Origin: Lachnospiraceae bacterium
GTDB lineage: Bacteria; Bacillota; Clostridia; Lachnospirales; Lachnospiraceae
Reading direction: 5' to 3'
DNA length: 45,234 nt
Assembly (NCBI GenBank): GCA_014799465.1
Contig: JAAVHZ010000004.1
Span: 90,132 to 135,365, forward strand
Shown here: one piece after another, positions 27,441 to 35,343 of the stretch
Layout of the letters: each line of letters starts with the position of its first letter
Numbering within the stretch: the first letter of the stretch is position 1
Made by a program: the position numbers and the translations under genes
Notes under the pieces: generated by a model
Seen by the model: the letters and a program-made list of their open reading frames with translations, nothing else
Told to the model about the DNA's origin: nothing
Database searches by the model: none

Positions 27441-29345
27441 ATGAAGTTAAGAAGATTCTTTTGTTTCTGTCTTGTTATTATTTCTTCTGTGCTACTATCC
27501 TGCTGCAATACCCAACATGATACGCCGGAAGAAAAACCTTCCGCCGGAAGTTATGAATTTACCCAACTGACTAACCGGATGTTTACAGAATATCTGTCAG
27601 GCAATACCGTTAATATGCATTCCATGGTACTTTCCCCCGAAGATTTTGGCATTAATGATTATCAGGTGACTCTGGGAGACTTTTCACTTGAAGGATTTAA
27701 AAATACTAATAATGAACTGTGCCGCTCCCTTCAGGAGCTTAACAAGATAGATTACGACAGTCTGAATGACAGTGAGAAACTTACATATAATATTTTAAAG
27801 ACAAAATTTGCAGACTCCCTCCAGTATTGCGATTACTATATGCTTGATGAATACTTAAGTGCCAGTGACGGACAGCAGCAGCTCCTGCCTGTATATCTCG
27901 CCGAATATTCATTTAATTCAGAAAAAGACATACTGGACTATCTTCAAATTCTTCAATTATCTGAAGAATTCTTTTCAGGACTTTTGGAATTTGAAAAACT
28001 AAAGGCTGACAACGGAACATTTATGAATGAATTTCAGGCAGATAATGTAATAAATCAATGTAATGAATTTATTAAAGATAAGGAAAATCATTATCTGATT
28101 ACCACATTTAATGACCGAATAAAAGAGCTGGAATACTTATCGGATGATAAAAAAAATTCATATATCAGTTTAAACAAAAAATATCTTGAACAATACTATT
28201 TTCCTTCTTATGAAAATATTGCATCAACCATGAATACTCTTAAAAAAAGCAGTAAAAATCTTGGCGGCATGTGCAATTATGAAAACGGTAAAATATATTA
28301 TGAAGGTCTTGTACGTACAAAAACCGGTTCTCCAAAATCTGTGGCAGATATACAGGCCATGCTTGAAAATGCCCTTGCCACCGATACAATCCGTATACAT
28401 GAAATCTACAGTTCAAACCCTGATATAGATAAGCATCTTAAAGACTTTTCAAACGAATATAAAGATATTAAAAGTACCATTGGAAATCTCCACAAAAACA
28501 TTTCTGAACATTTTCCTGAACCCGCTGTAAAAAGCAGTGATGTACAGGTGCATAGTGTTCCCGAATCTATGGAAAAATATGAAGCTCCCGCCTACTATCT
28601 GTCACCGCCAATTGACTGTCTTACAAAAAACTCCATTTATATAAATGGATTAAATTATAATGGCAAAAGCATAACCGAACTTATTCCAGTTCTTGCTCAC
28701 GAAGGTTTTCCGGGACATTTATACCAAACCACTTATTTTAGAAATACAAAACCTGATAATATAAGGCTTGTACAGAGTTTCCCCGGATATGCCGAAGGCT
28801 GGGGAACATATGCCGAAATTTATTCATATTATATAACCGGTCTTGATGAAACTGCCGCTGAATATAATGCGAGATATACTTCACTTGCACTGGAGCTGTA
28901 TTCTCTTATAGACATATATGTAAATTATAACGGCTGGAACCTTAACAAACTGATGGAGTATGGGAAATCATGGGGATTTGATGATAATGCTTCAATAAAG
29001 ATATATCATGCGGTTATTGAGAGTCCCTGCAGCTACCTGCAGTATTCCGTGGGATATCTTGAAATATTGAATCTTAAAGAAAAAGCCATGGAACAGCTGG
29101 GAGACAAATTTTCCATAAAAGCTTTTCACAAATTCCTGTTGGATACCGGACCTGCTCAATTTGAAATAATAGAAAGACAGATGGAAGACTGGATAAACAG
29201 TCTTCCATCTGTCTTGTATAGCTATTATTACTTTTCTGATTCAGGCAGGCATTTATACTATCGTACAACTTTTGAAATTGGTTTTGTACATGTTGACTTC
29301 AGGGTAATACCGCCTTCTGTTCTTACTGACCTGATTTTAAAATAA
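27441..29345 (+). CDS. DUF885-family lipoprotein, putative zinc hydrolase
   Basis: I chose the ATG at 27441, after AAAGG, because it yields a lipoprotein signal peptide with lipobox LLSC (Cys near residue 20); the frame also contains a weaker ATG at 27420. The 634-residue product belongs to the DUF885 family of predicted zinc peptidases. The metal motif LAHEGFPGHLYQ places His 420, Glu 421 and His 426, and the downstream GYAEGWGTYAE supplies the usual Glu ligand. It should be anchored on the outer face of the membrane. The usual end of the family falls near QFEIIERQMEDWI; the frame continues about 45 codons through a perfect hairpin and into the end of the opposite gene, so the C-terminal tail is probably acquired by loss of a stop. 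The substrate is unknown. Confidence 0.88.
   Translation: MKLRRFFCFCLVIISSVLLSCCNTQHDTPEEKPSAGSYEFTQLTNRMFTEYLSGNTVNMHSMVLSPEDFGINDYQVTLGDFSLEGFKNTNNELCRSLQELNKIDYDSLNDSEKLTYNILKTKFADSLQYCDYYMLDEYLSASDGQQQLLPVYLAEYSFNSEKDILDYLQILQLSEEFFSGLLEFEKLKADNGTFMNEFQADNVINQCNEFIKDKENHYLITTFNDRIKELEYLSDDKKNSYISLNKKYLEQYYFPSYENIASTMNTLKKSSKNLGGMCNYENGKIYYEGLVRTKTGSPKSVADIQAMLENALATDTIRIHEIYSSNPDIDKHLKDFSNEYKDIKSTIGNLHKNISEHFPEPAVKSSDVQVHSVPESMEKYEAPAYYLSPPIDCLTKNSIYINGLNYNGKSITELIPVLAHEGFPGHLYQTTYFRNTKPDNIRLVQSFPGYAEGWGTYAEIYSYYITGLDETAAEYNARYTSLALELYSLIDIYVNYNGWNLNKLMEYGKSWGFDDNASIKIYHAVIESPCSYLQYSVGYLEILNLKEKAMEQLGDKFSIKAFHKFLLDTGPAQFEIIERQMEDWINSLPSVLYSYYYFSDSGRHLYYRTTFEIGFVHVDFRVIPPSVLTDLILK
29175..29214 (-). 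terminator. Perfect 17-bp inverted repeat, likely terminator of the lysozyme gene
   Basis: Arms 29175-29191 and 29198-29214 are perfectly complementary with a six-base loop. On the minus strand the stem is followed by a T-rich tract (TTTCTATTATTTC), and it lies 44 bases after the stop codon of the GH25 gene. It also lies inside the end of the DUF885 frame on the plus strand, where no good U-run follows. Confidence 0.75.
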
Positions 29346-31090
29346 TACCTTTTGCCTTTTTTCAGATTCTTTGCGGTGTACGAAATTTTTTTGGAACCCG
29401 CAACATAAATACGCTTATATTTTCCGTTCTTTGTTTCTGACATATAAATCTCATAATTATGTGCACCTGCTGCCTTATTCCAGCTTAATTTAATTACACC
29501 TTTCTGTTTATTATCTAAAACAAATCCATCTACTTTAGCCGGACCTGCAATACCTGACTTTGCTACTGTAGTCTTACTCCGTACAGTGCCCAAAGAAGCT
29601 TTTTTCGTTGCTACCAGTTTGTATTTGTACACTACTCCCGTTTGTATATTATTTGAATCAATATACGAGTTTTTCTTAGATGTTGCAATCTTTCTATATT
29701 TTCCTACTGTCTTATCATATCTGTAAATGTTATATCCCGTTGCATTTGATACCGCAGTCCATGAAAGTTTTATACTGCTCTTTGATGACTGCTGTGCTTT
29801 TATATCTGTAGGCGTCTCAATATATAAATCAACCTTCTTCTGTGATGAAAACTGGCTGAAATATTCCACTATACCATCTCCCGTATATGAGCATACCTTA
29901 TAGTAATATGTAGAACCATCTATAAGATTTGTATTGTTGAATTCCGTACCTATAGTAACTGCCACCCTTAAGAACTTCGAATCTCCTTCTCTTTTCCTGT
30001 ATACAATATATCTCGTAGCTCCGGACACACTGCTCCATGTAACCTTTGTACTGTTGCTGCTGGTTGCCTCGACTTCCACATTCTTTGGTGATAACAGCTC
30101 TATACTTTGTGACTGTACATCCACCCAATGTTTATTTGATAAGTCCAGATTTGTACCTGATAATTTGTAATTCACATCCACTCTTCCGTTTATGCCATCC
30201 ACATAACCATCCGATGAATACTGCCACATCTTGTATGTACCTTTATATGTACATTCTGTATTATACTGTGCTACCCACTTTTCCCATGCGGAAAATCTTG
30301 AATCCGTCAAAAGATTAGTAAACCAATATGTATTGGCATATATTCCGACTTTGTATCCTGCATCCTGAATTCTGCTGCAGAAAGTTTGTGCCAAATCGCC
30401 TTTTTCCTGTGCAGACAGAAGTCCCGTTGTCCTTGCATCTTCCAAATCATAGTAGACCGGATATGTCAGCTTATATCCGTTTATAAGCCTTAACACATGG
30501 TCTGCCTCCGATGCTGCCTCTGCCGTATTCGTTGCATATGAATAAATATATACACCAAAAGGTATTCCAAGCCTCTGGCATTCATTTGCATTATAAAACC
30601 ATTTCTTATCATCCTGTTCAGACATATTATTGCCATATCCCACTCTTAATATGGCATAATCAATATTAGATTTGACCCTGCTCCAGTCTATATCGCCATT
30701 ATGATAAGAAACATCTATTCCAAATGTACTGCTTCTTGCTGATACTGTTGCTGAGTTCTCACTTACTACGCCTATATTAGTATATGACTTAATTTTAAAA
30801 TAGTACTTAGTCCTGCCTGTTAATCCTGTGATAACAGCATTATTATTTTTACCAACATCTATTATCCTGAATCCACTGCTGCTTTTTGTAGAGTAATATA
30901 CATAATATCCGTCTGCCTCGGAAACTTTATCCCACTTAAGTAATATAGTCTCAGGTCTGGGATTATATGCTTTTACATTAGTCGGTTTTGACAACTCCGT
31001 CGCTGCCTGAATTTCATCCTTACAGTATATAGTTAAGGCAACTGACAAAATTGCCAGAATAAATATCATAATATTAAATTTTTTTCTCAT
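29258..31090 (-). CDS. Secreted GH25 lysozyme with four FN3 domains
   Basis: The 610-residue product starts with a signal peptide (hydrophobic 8-22, cleavage near IQAA at 30). Domain order: FN3 (about 35-120), glycoside hydrolase family 25 (about 123-315), then three FN3 domains (about 345-430, 435-520, 525-610). GH25 enzymes cut the MurNAc-GlcNAc bond in peptidoglycan. The catalytic region is visible in GIDVSYHNGDIDW (Asp 126) and YYDLED (Asp 215, Glu 217), the DxE pair expected for the family, and IYANTYWF and MWQYSSDG are usual landmarks. The protein is likely used in wall remodelling or in lysis of neighbours. AAAGGAAG precedes the ATG. Its 3' end overlaps the convergent DUF885 frame by 88 bases. 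Confidence 0.95.
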   Translation of the reverse strand: MRKKFNIMIFILAILSVALTIYCKDEIQAATELSKPTNVKAYNPRPETILLKWDKVSEADGYYVYYSTKSSSGFRIIDVGKNNNAVITGLTGRTKYYFKIKSYTNIGVVSENSATVSARSSTFGIDVSYHNGDIDWSRVKSNIDYAILRVGYGNNMSEQDDKKWFYNANECQRLGIPFGVYIYSYATNTAEAASEADHVLRLINGYKLTYPVYYDLEDARTTGLLSAQEKGDLAQTFCSRIQDAGYKVGIYANTYWFTNLLTDSRFSAWEKWVAQYNTECTYKGTYKMWQYSSDGYVDGINGRVDVNYKLSGTNLDLSNKHWVDVQSQSIELLSPKNVEVEATSSNSTKVTWSSVSGATRYIVYRKREGDSKFLRVAVTIGTEFNNTNLIDGSTYYYKVCSYTGDGIVEYFSQFSSQKKVDLYIETPTDIKAQQSSKSSIKLSWTAVSNATGYNIYRYDKTVGKYRKIATSKKNSYIDSNNIQTGVVYKYKLVATKKASLGTVRSKTTVAKSGIAGPAKVDGFVLDNKQKGVIKLSWNKAAGAHNYEIYMSETKNGKYKRIYVAGSKKISYTAKNLKKGKRYYFKIRSVRTEGGITLKSTCTKPISKVVR

Positions 31091-31236
31091 TCGCCGTTTC
31101 TTCCTTTCATTAATTGTGGTGTCAAATTTATTATTAATGACAAAATATCTATTTTTATTACATTATTTATTATTATAAAATTTCAGCAAAAAATCAACCC
31201 CTTTTTTCAAAACGGCAAATGAAAATATTTCCGATA

Positions 31237-31899
31237 TTATTCTTGTATTTTCCCATCCTCTATGCATATAATTCTTTCACAGAATTTGCTTACATTATTA
31301 TCATGGGTAACTATTATTATGGTCTTCCCCATCTCATTCACTTCTTTTAGAACCTTCATTATTTCAGTTCCCGTTGCCTTATCCAATGCTCCTGTAGGCT
31401 CGTCTGCAAGAATCAGGCCATTGTCAGATGCCAGTGCCCTTGCGATAGCACACCTCTGCTGCTGCCCGCCTGAGAGCTGTACAGGATATTTCTTTGCCTG
31501 TTCACTGATTTTCATTAATTCCAGCTTTTCCATTATTATCTCTTTCCGTTTCTTCTTTGGTATATGCTTTGCAATTAAAGGTATCTCCACATTTTCATAT
31601 ACCGTATAGTGGTTCATCATAGCAAAATGCTGGAATATAAAGCTAATATTGTCTTTTCTGAATCTGTGCAGCCTTGTATTTGACATTTCACTTACGTTTA
31701 TATCATTATAAATGTATGTACCTTTGGACAGCTTATCCATTCCGCCTATTATATTCAGCAGAGTGCTTTTTCCTGAACCGGAAGGACCCATTACCGCCAC
31801 CATTTCACCCTGCTTTATATCCAAATCCACATTATTCAACGCATGGCATTCCACTCCGTCTGACGAGTAAACTTTTACCGCTTCCTTTATTTCAATCAT
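31237..31899 (-). CDS. ABC transporter ATP-binding protein, MacB/LolD type
   Basis: This 220-residue ATPase powers the transporter made with the two permeases upstream. Walker A is GPSGSGKST (about residues 37-45), the Q-loop is FIFQHFAMM, the signature is LSGGQQQRCAIARAL, Walker B is LILADEPTGALD and the H-loop is IIIVTHD. The DEPTGALD form and Q-loop place it with the MacB/LolD/FtsE group that drives FtsX-type permeases, which move lipoproteins or peptides or confer peptide resistance without passing substrate through a classical channel. Its ATG overlaps the stop of the permease gene before it (ATGA), so it is the last gene of a four-gene unit that begins with a secreted protein. Confidence 0.95.
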   Translation of the reverse strand: MIEIKEAVKVYSSDGVECHALNNVDLDIKQGEMVAVMGPSGSGKSTLLNIIGGMDKLSKGTYIYNDINVSEMSNTRLHRFRKDNISFIFQHFAMMNHYTVYENVEIPLIAKHIPKKKRKEIIMEKLELMKISEQAKKYPVQLSGGQQQRCAIARALASDNGLILADEPTGALDKATGTEIMKVLKEVNEMGKTIIIVTHDNNVSKFCERIICIEDGKIQE

Positions 31900-33140
31900 G
31901 TATCATTACCTCCTATCAGGGTGCTTGTTTTCTGGTCCATCAGTACTAGAACAGGTACTGCTGATGAAACTAATATTATCAATATACATATAATGCAGTT
32001 TGCAGGTATTACATTTCTTATAAATATTTCCCTACATACATCGCTTTGACTTCCGACACCTGCGAACAATATGTCAAGCAACCTGTAAAATAGTACGGAT
32101 GAACATATTCCTGATATTATTATTTTTACGCTGTTTTCCACTATAAGCATTGCGGCTATCCAGAGTATGGAAAAACCGTTGGCACATAGTATTCCGTATT
32201 CGGACATGTTCGTAAATACTACGGATATCTGGGTGCAAGTCAGCATTATTATGGTGGTAATCATTACTATCCATAGTATGTCATTTACAAAATCATTAAT
32301 TTTTCTGCCTGCTTCAAGTTTTTCATTAAGAATGTCATCTATTGAACCAATAACTGTAACTATGCCCATTGAATCTGCTATTTGGTTTATCTGTGTTTTT
32401 ATTTGATTAAAGCTTACATTGTTTGACCAAGTGAAAAACATTGCATTGGTATACATTGTTTCATTCCATACCATAACTGCATCATTTTCTCCTAATTTTT
32501 TATAACATTTATCATCCAGAAATGAATCTGTAGACAACAGTGTTTCAGGGTCTATTACCTTAGTACCTGATTTAAGGAAACCTTTCACCTCAAATCTGTA
32601 TGTATTCTCCCCATATATCTCTTCCATTATATCACCTGTTTTATAATATTTTTTAAAACCGCTACCCAAGTATACATGATGTACATTTTCACTTAAATTT
32701 ATATCCTTCTCAATTATGCCTTTTTCCAAAGGAATATCATATATACCCACTGCCCTTGAATCTATCTTAACATAATTAATCATATTTTCATCGCTTCCGG
32801 TTAAACTGCACTGTACTTTTGCAAGTTCAGAATCTTCCAAACCGATATTAATTTCTATTTCTCCTACTGACAGTATACCTTTTTCATTTAATAATTTTGT
32901 GTATAATTCAGTATATTCTTCATTCGATATATCATTTCGTACACTTATTATTGCTGTATTCTTAGTTCCTGCAGTAAGTCCATTCTCCACCACATTCTGA
33001 CAAAAATGTGCATTTTCATATATATACACGGCAAATGACGCCATAGTCAGGGATGCTATACATACAAGCATTGTCAGCAGAAAACTTCTCTTCCTGTTCT
33101 TAACTGATTTAATTATCATTTTCAACATAATATTAACCAC
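31896..33140 (-). CDS. FtsX/MacB-type ABC permease (second of pair)
   Basis: This 414-residue membrane protein has one N-terminal helix (SFLLTMLVCIASLTMASFAVY, about 18-40), a large extracytoplasmic domain (about 45-270) and three C-terminal helices, the topology of FtsX/MacB permeases. The start shown is GTG at 33140; an ATG at 33128 is also possible and would remove four residues. The ATGA overlap with the ATPase gene and the 17-base gap from the first permease show one operon. It is paired with another permease of similar topology but low sequence similarity, so the transporter is likely a heterodimer. The extracytoplasmic domain has no recognisable enzyme motif. Confidence 0.88.
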   Translation of the reverse strand: MVNIMLKMIIKSVKNRKRSFLLTMLVCIASLTMASFAVYIYENAHFCQNVVENGLTAGTKNTAIISVRNDISNEEYTELYTKLLNEKGILSVGEIEINIGLEDSELAKVQCSLTGSDENMINYVKIDSRAVGIYDIPLEKGIIEKDINLSENVHHVYLGSGFKKYYKTGDIMEEIYGENTYRFEVKGFLKSGTKVIDPETLLSTDSFLDDKCYKKLGENDAVMVWNETMYTNAMFFTWSNNVSFNQIKTQINQIADSMGIVTVIGSIDDILNEKLEAGRKINDFVNDILWIVMITTIIMLTCTQISVVFTNMSEYGILCANGFSILWIAAMLIVENSVKIIISGICSSVLFYRLLDILFAGVGSQSDVCREIFIRNVIPANCIICILIILVSSAVPVLVLMDQKTSTLIGGNDT

Positions 33141-33157
33141 ATCTTTCCGATATTTCG

Positions 33158-34303
33158 CTACTTTTTCTGTTTTCTGATGCTCTGTGCCGGCAGTATCCTT
33201 CTAATCTGACAGACAGGCACAATCAGATTCACACACAGAATAACAGCCACTATGCACAACAGATATGTAACATTAGTCCTTATGCATGTCAACTCTATAT
33301 GTGTCTTTCCAAATGCCATTGCATAAAGTGTCTGAAGTACTACTGCTGCTGCCAGTGCACACCCGATATATCCTGATAAATCTTTTATAAGCAGCATCAC
33401 CATATCTATGAGTGAATACCCGTATGTCCTCCTGATTACAAACTCATTATACCTTCTTTTAACCCAGATATCAGATATCATCATGCAATTAATTAATGTA
33501 AATCCCAGCACAACATACATAAATATCATATTTAACCTTAACTTGGCATACAGAAGGTTGTTTTTTGCCGATGGTTCTTTTCTGTTACTTATCTCTTCTA
33601 TCTGGTAATTTCCATTCTCAACACAAATTTTTAACTTATTAAAATTTTCCTGAAACTCATTTGCAGATAATTCCGAGCTCCCATATAATATTTTTAATAA
33701 ATAATCGGCTTTTTCCTTTATAGAATCTTTCATTTCTTCATTAAGGCAGTCATAAAAAATACATATATCCATATCTTTGGTGGAATTTTCTTCGAAATAT
33801 GATTCATACATTCCCGTCACCTTAAAAGGACTGCTTTCTATGTCAATATATTTTTCACCGGCTAAATCATATACATACCCTTTGAGATTTTCTGATACAA
33901 TAACTGCATTTTCTATAGCCTCTTTATCTGGCAGCCCGCCCCATATAAACTTCTCACAGAATTCTTCATTTATCGATAATGCCACATATGTTACGGGATT
34001 ACCAAACCCATCACCAATAAAATTAAAATATCCGTATAAAAATAAATTACCACTCTTACACTGCAGCGTATCAATAAAAGATTCCAATTTATCTGCATAT
34101 TCATATCCTTTTTCGTCGCCTTCATCTGTAGTTCCAAAATGCATATCATACTCTATGTCATATGAATGTCTGTTTTTATTGTTTTGTTCTTTCTCCAATT
34201 TATTAAGGGATGATAAAGTATTCACAGCCACAAAAAATGATAAGGTCAAGCCAACAATTAATAACAGAGTGGAATATTTCTCCCTAAAAAACTTTTTAAT
34301 CAT
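33158..34303 (-). CDS. FtsX/MacB-type ABC permease (first of pair)
   Basis: This 381-residue protein has one N-terminal helix (TLLLIVGLTLSFFVAVNTL), an extracytoplasmic domain of about 220 residues and three C-terminal helices (about 255-275, 305-325, 345-365). The stretch EFVIRRTYGYSLIDM between helices two and three corresponds to the coupling loop that contacts the ATPase in FtsX/MacB proteins. A TTTTAGGAG ribosome binding site lies 9-12 bases before the ATG at 34303. It follows the small secreted protein gene after an 80-base gap that holds a strong hairpin. Together with the second permease and the ATPase it would form a type VII (mechanotransmission) ABC complex. Confidence 0.88.
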   Translation of the reverse strand: MIKKFFREKYSTLLLIVGLTLSFFVAVNTLSSLNKLEKEQNNKNRHSYDIEYDMHFGTTDEGDEKGYEYADKLESFIDTLQCKSGNLFLYGYFNFIGDGFGNPVTYVALSINEEFCEKFIWGGLPDKEAIENAVIVSENLKGYVYDLAGEKYIDIESSPFKVTGMYESYFEENSTKDMDICIFYDCLNEEMKDSIKEKADYLLKILYGSSELSANEFQENFNKLKICVENGNYQIEEISNRKEPSAKNNLLYAKLRLNMIFMYVVLGFTLINCMMISDIWVKRRYNEFVIRRTYGYSLIDMVMLLIKDLSGYIGCALAAAVVLQTLYAMAFGKTHIELTCIRTNVTYLLCIVAVILCVNLIVPVCQIRRILPAQSIRKQKK

Positions 34304-34333
34304 ATATGTATACTCCTAAAACAATATTTTTGC

Positions 34334-34375
34334 ACAACAGTATACACATCTGATATTAGATATGCATACTGTTGC
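34334..34375 (-). terminator. Intercistronic hairpin between secreted protein and permease genes
   Basis: Arms 34334-34351 and 34358-34375 pair over about 17 positions (two G-U pairs) with a six-base loop, 8 bases after the stop codon of the secreted protein gene. There is no U-run, so it is more likely a partial terminator or an RNA-stabilising stem that makes the first gene more abundant than the transporter genes. Confidence 0.7.
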
Positions 34376-34382
34376 TAATTAA

Positions 34383-34778
34383 TTATTGTGTTTTTAATGT
34401 TGCTTTCTTTCCATCATATTTTATATGCAATTTTGCCCATGAAGCCAATACTCCGCCGGATTTAGCAGTATAACTGGCTGATAGCTTTTTATAATTAAGA
34501 GCTTTATTATCTGCTATTTTCTTTTTATCTGTTGCAAGAGTATACTTTGCTGACACACAACTTCTGTCAGCACCACCCAAACTCACATTGCACCATACCT
34601 TAGTTTGTGCACCACCTAAATATTTTGCAAAATCCACATACCCATGAACATATGCATTTACATTACTATAGTAGAAATCCTTTGATTTACTGCCGAACGC
34701 AGTAATTGTTATTGATGAGACCGCAAGAAGCGTTATAAGACCTTTCGCTGCCCAAGATGCTATTCTTCCTTTTTTCAT
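34383..34778 (-). CDS. Small secreted protein linked to a two-permease ABC transporter
   Basis: The 131-residue product has a clear Sec signal peptide (hydrophobic about 13-27, cleavage near TAFG) and a mature part of about 100 residues that is tyrosine-, lysine- and serine-rich, likely beta-structured, with two cysteines (KVWCNVSLGGADRSC) that could form a disulfide. I do not recognise the family. The layout, a secreted small protein followed by FtsX-type permeases and a MacB-type ATPase, recalls lactococcin 972-like bacteriocin loci, but the sequence does not show that family's usual pattern clearly. It could be a bacteriocin, a signal, or a protein handled by the transporter. AAGGAGA precedes the ATG, and a strong promoter with a dyad lies just upstream. 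Confidence 0.85.
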   Translation of the reverse strand: MKKGRIASWAAKGLITLLAVSSITITAFGSKSKDFYYSNVNAYVHGYVDFAKYLGGAQTKVWCNVSLGGADRSCVSAKYTLATDKKKIADNKALNYKKLSASYTAKSGGVLASWAKLHIKYDGKKATLKTQ

Positions 34779-34823
34779 AGTAAACTATCTCCTTATTATT
34801 TTATTATTTATATCCTCCGGAAA

Positions 34824-34838
34824 ATACTGGTACAGTAT
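34824..34838. promoter_or_regulatory. Dyad overlapping the -10 box (candidate operator)
   Basis: ATACTGGTACAGTAT is a perfect dyad of two six-base arms around a three-base centre. It overlaps the -10 element of the promoter of the secreted protein gene and the likely start of transcription, a position where a repressor would block RNA polymerase. The binding protein is not known and no regulator gene is adjacent. Confidence 0.55.
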
Positions 34839-34862
34839 ATATGAGTATGTAAATATTGTCAA
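34834..34862 (-). promoter_or_regulatory. Strong predicted sigma-A promoter of the secreted protein/ABC unit
   Basis: On the minus strand a consensus TTGACA (34857-34862) and TATACT (34834-34839) are separated by exactly 17 bases, about 55 bases upstream of the ATG. It should drive the four-gene unit 34778-31237. Confidence 0.8.
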
Positions 34863-34973
34863 TAAATAAAATTTTATGGCATATTTCAGGGTATACAAAA
34901 TAACTTCCACATTTCATACTTTACATTATGGCTGAACTATTACACGCATTTTATTAAATCTGTAAATTCACTC

Positions 34974-35002
34974 TTGACAACTCCCCATTTCAGCAGTAAA
35001 AT
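34974..35002 (+). promoter_or_regulatory. Strong predicted sigma-A promoter of the trp operon
   Basis: TTGACA (34974-34979) and TAAAAT (34997-35002) are separated by exactly 17 bases. Transcription would begin near 35009, just before the T-box leader. Confidence 0.8.
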
Positions 35003-35012
35003 AACAAAAAAT

Positions 35013-35290
35013 AAAAAACCGATGATCAAGAAGAGTACTCAAAAAGATTGTTTACAGAGAGCTGCTGATGGTGGAAATGCGGCATCATATTTTTGACGAA
35101 TGGTCTTGTGAGGGTGGCTTGAAATCTTTAAGAAAGTAGACGCCAACGGGATTCCTGTCCGTTATCAGAAGGATGCATATGTTAGTATGTAAATGAGTGG
35201 ATATTTTAATATCAATTTGGGTGGTACCGCAGAAGTATAATATAGCTTTTGTCCCTTACGTCAGTAAGCGACAAAAGCTTTTTTGTTTTA
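35013..35290 (+). promoter_or_regulatory. T-box leader of the trp operon, predicted tRNA-Trp responsive
   Basis: The leader carries the landmarks of a T-box riboswitch: AGAGAGC and GGTGGAAATG of Stem I (about 35056-35080), a plausible UGG tryptophan specifier in GAATGGTC at 35101-35103, the T-box sequence ATTTGGGTGGTACCGC (35215-35230) that pairs with the free CCA end of the tRNA, and an intrinsic terminator at 35244-35290. Uncharged tRNA-Trp would bind the specifier and the T-box, favour the antiterminator and let transcription enter trpE; charged tRNA would leave the terminator in place. Location directly before trpE supports the tryptophan assignment. Confidence 0.93.
35244..35290 (+). terminator. 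Conditional terminator of the trp T-box
   Basis: AGCTTTTGTC (35244-35253) and GACAAAAGCT (35270-35279) form a ten-pair stem that is followed by a run of T. It competes with the antiterminator that includes the T-box sequence just upstream. Confidence 0.9.
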
Positions 35291-35343
35291 TCATAATGCT
35301 AAAACATCCTAATATCAAACCAAAACATGGAAAGGAGCACACA

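Noticed and set aside
34383-34778. Firm call of the small secreted protein as a lactococcin 972 bacteriocin
   Set aside because: Only the gene layout is similar; the mature sequence does not show the family pattern clearly.
35197-35343. Extended N-terminus of TrpE from an ATG at 35197
   Set aside because: This part is the T-box leader and its terminator; the ATG at 35344 has a strong ribosome binding site and matches the family length.
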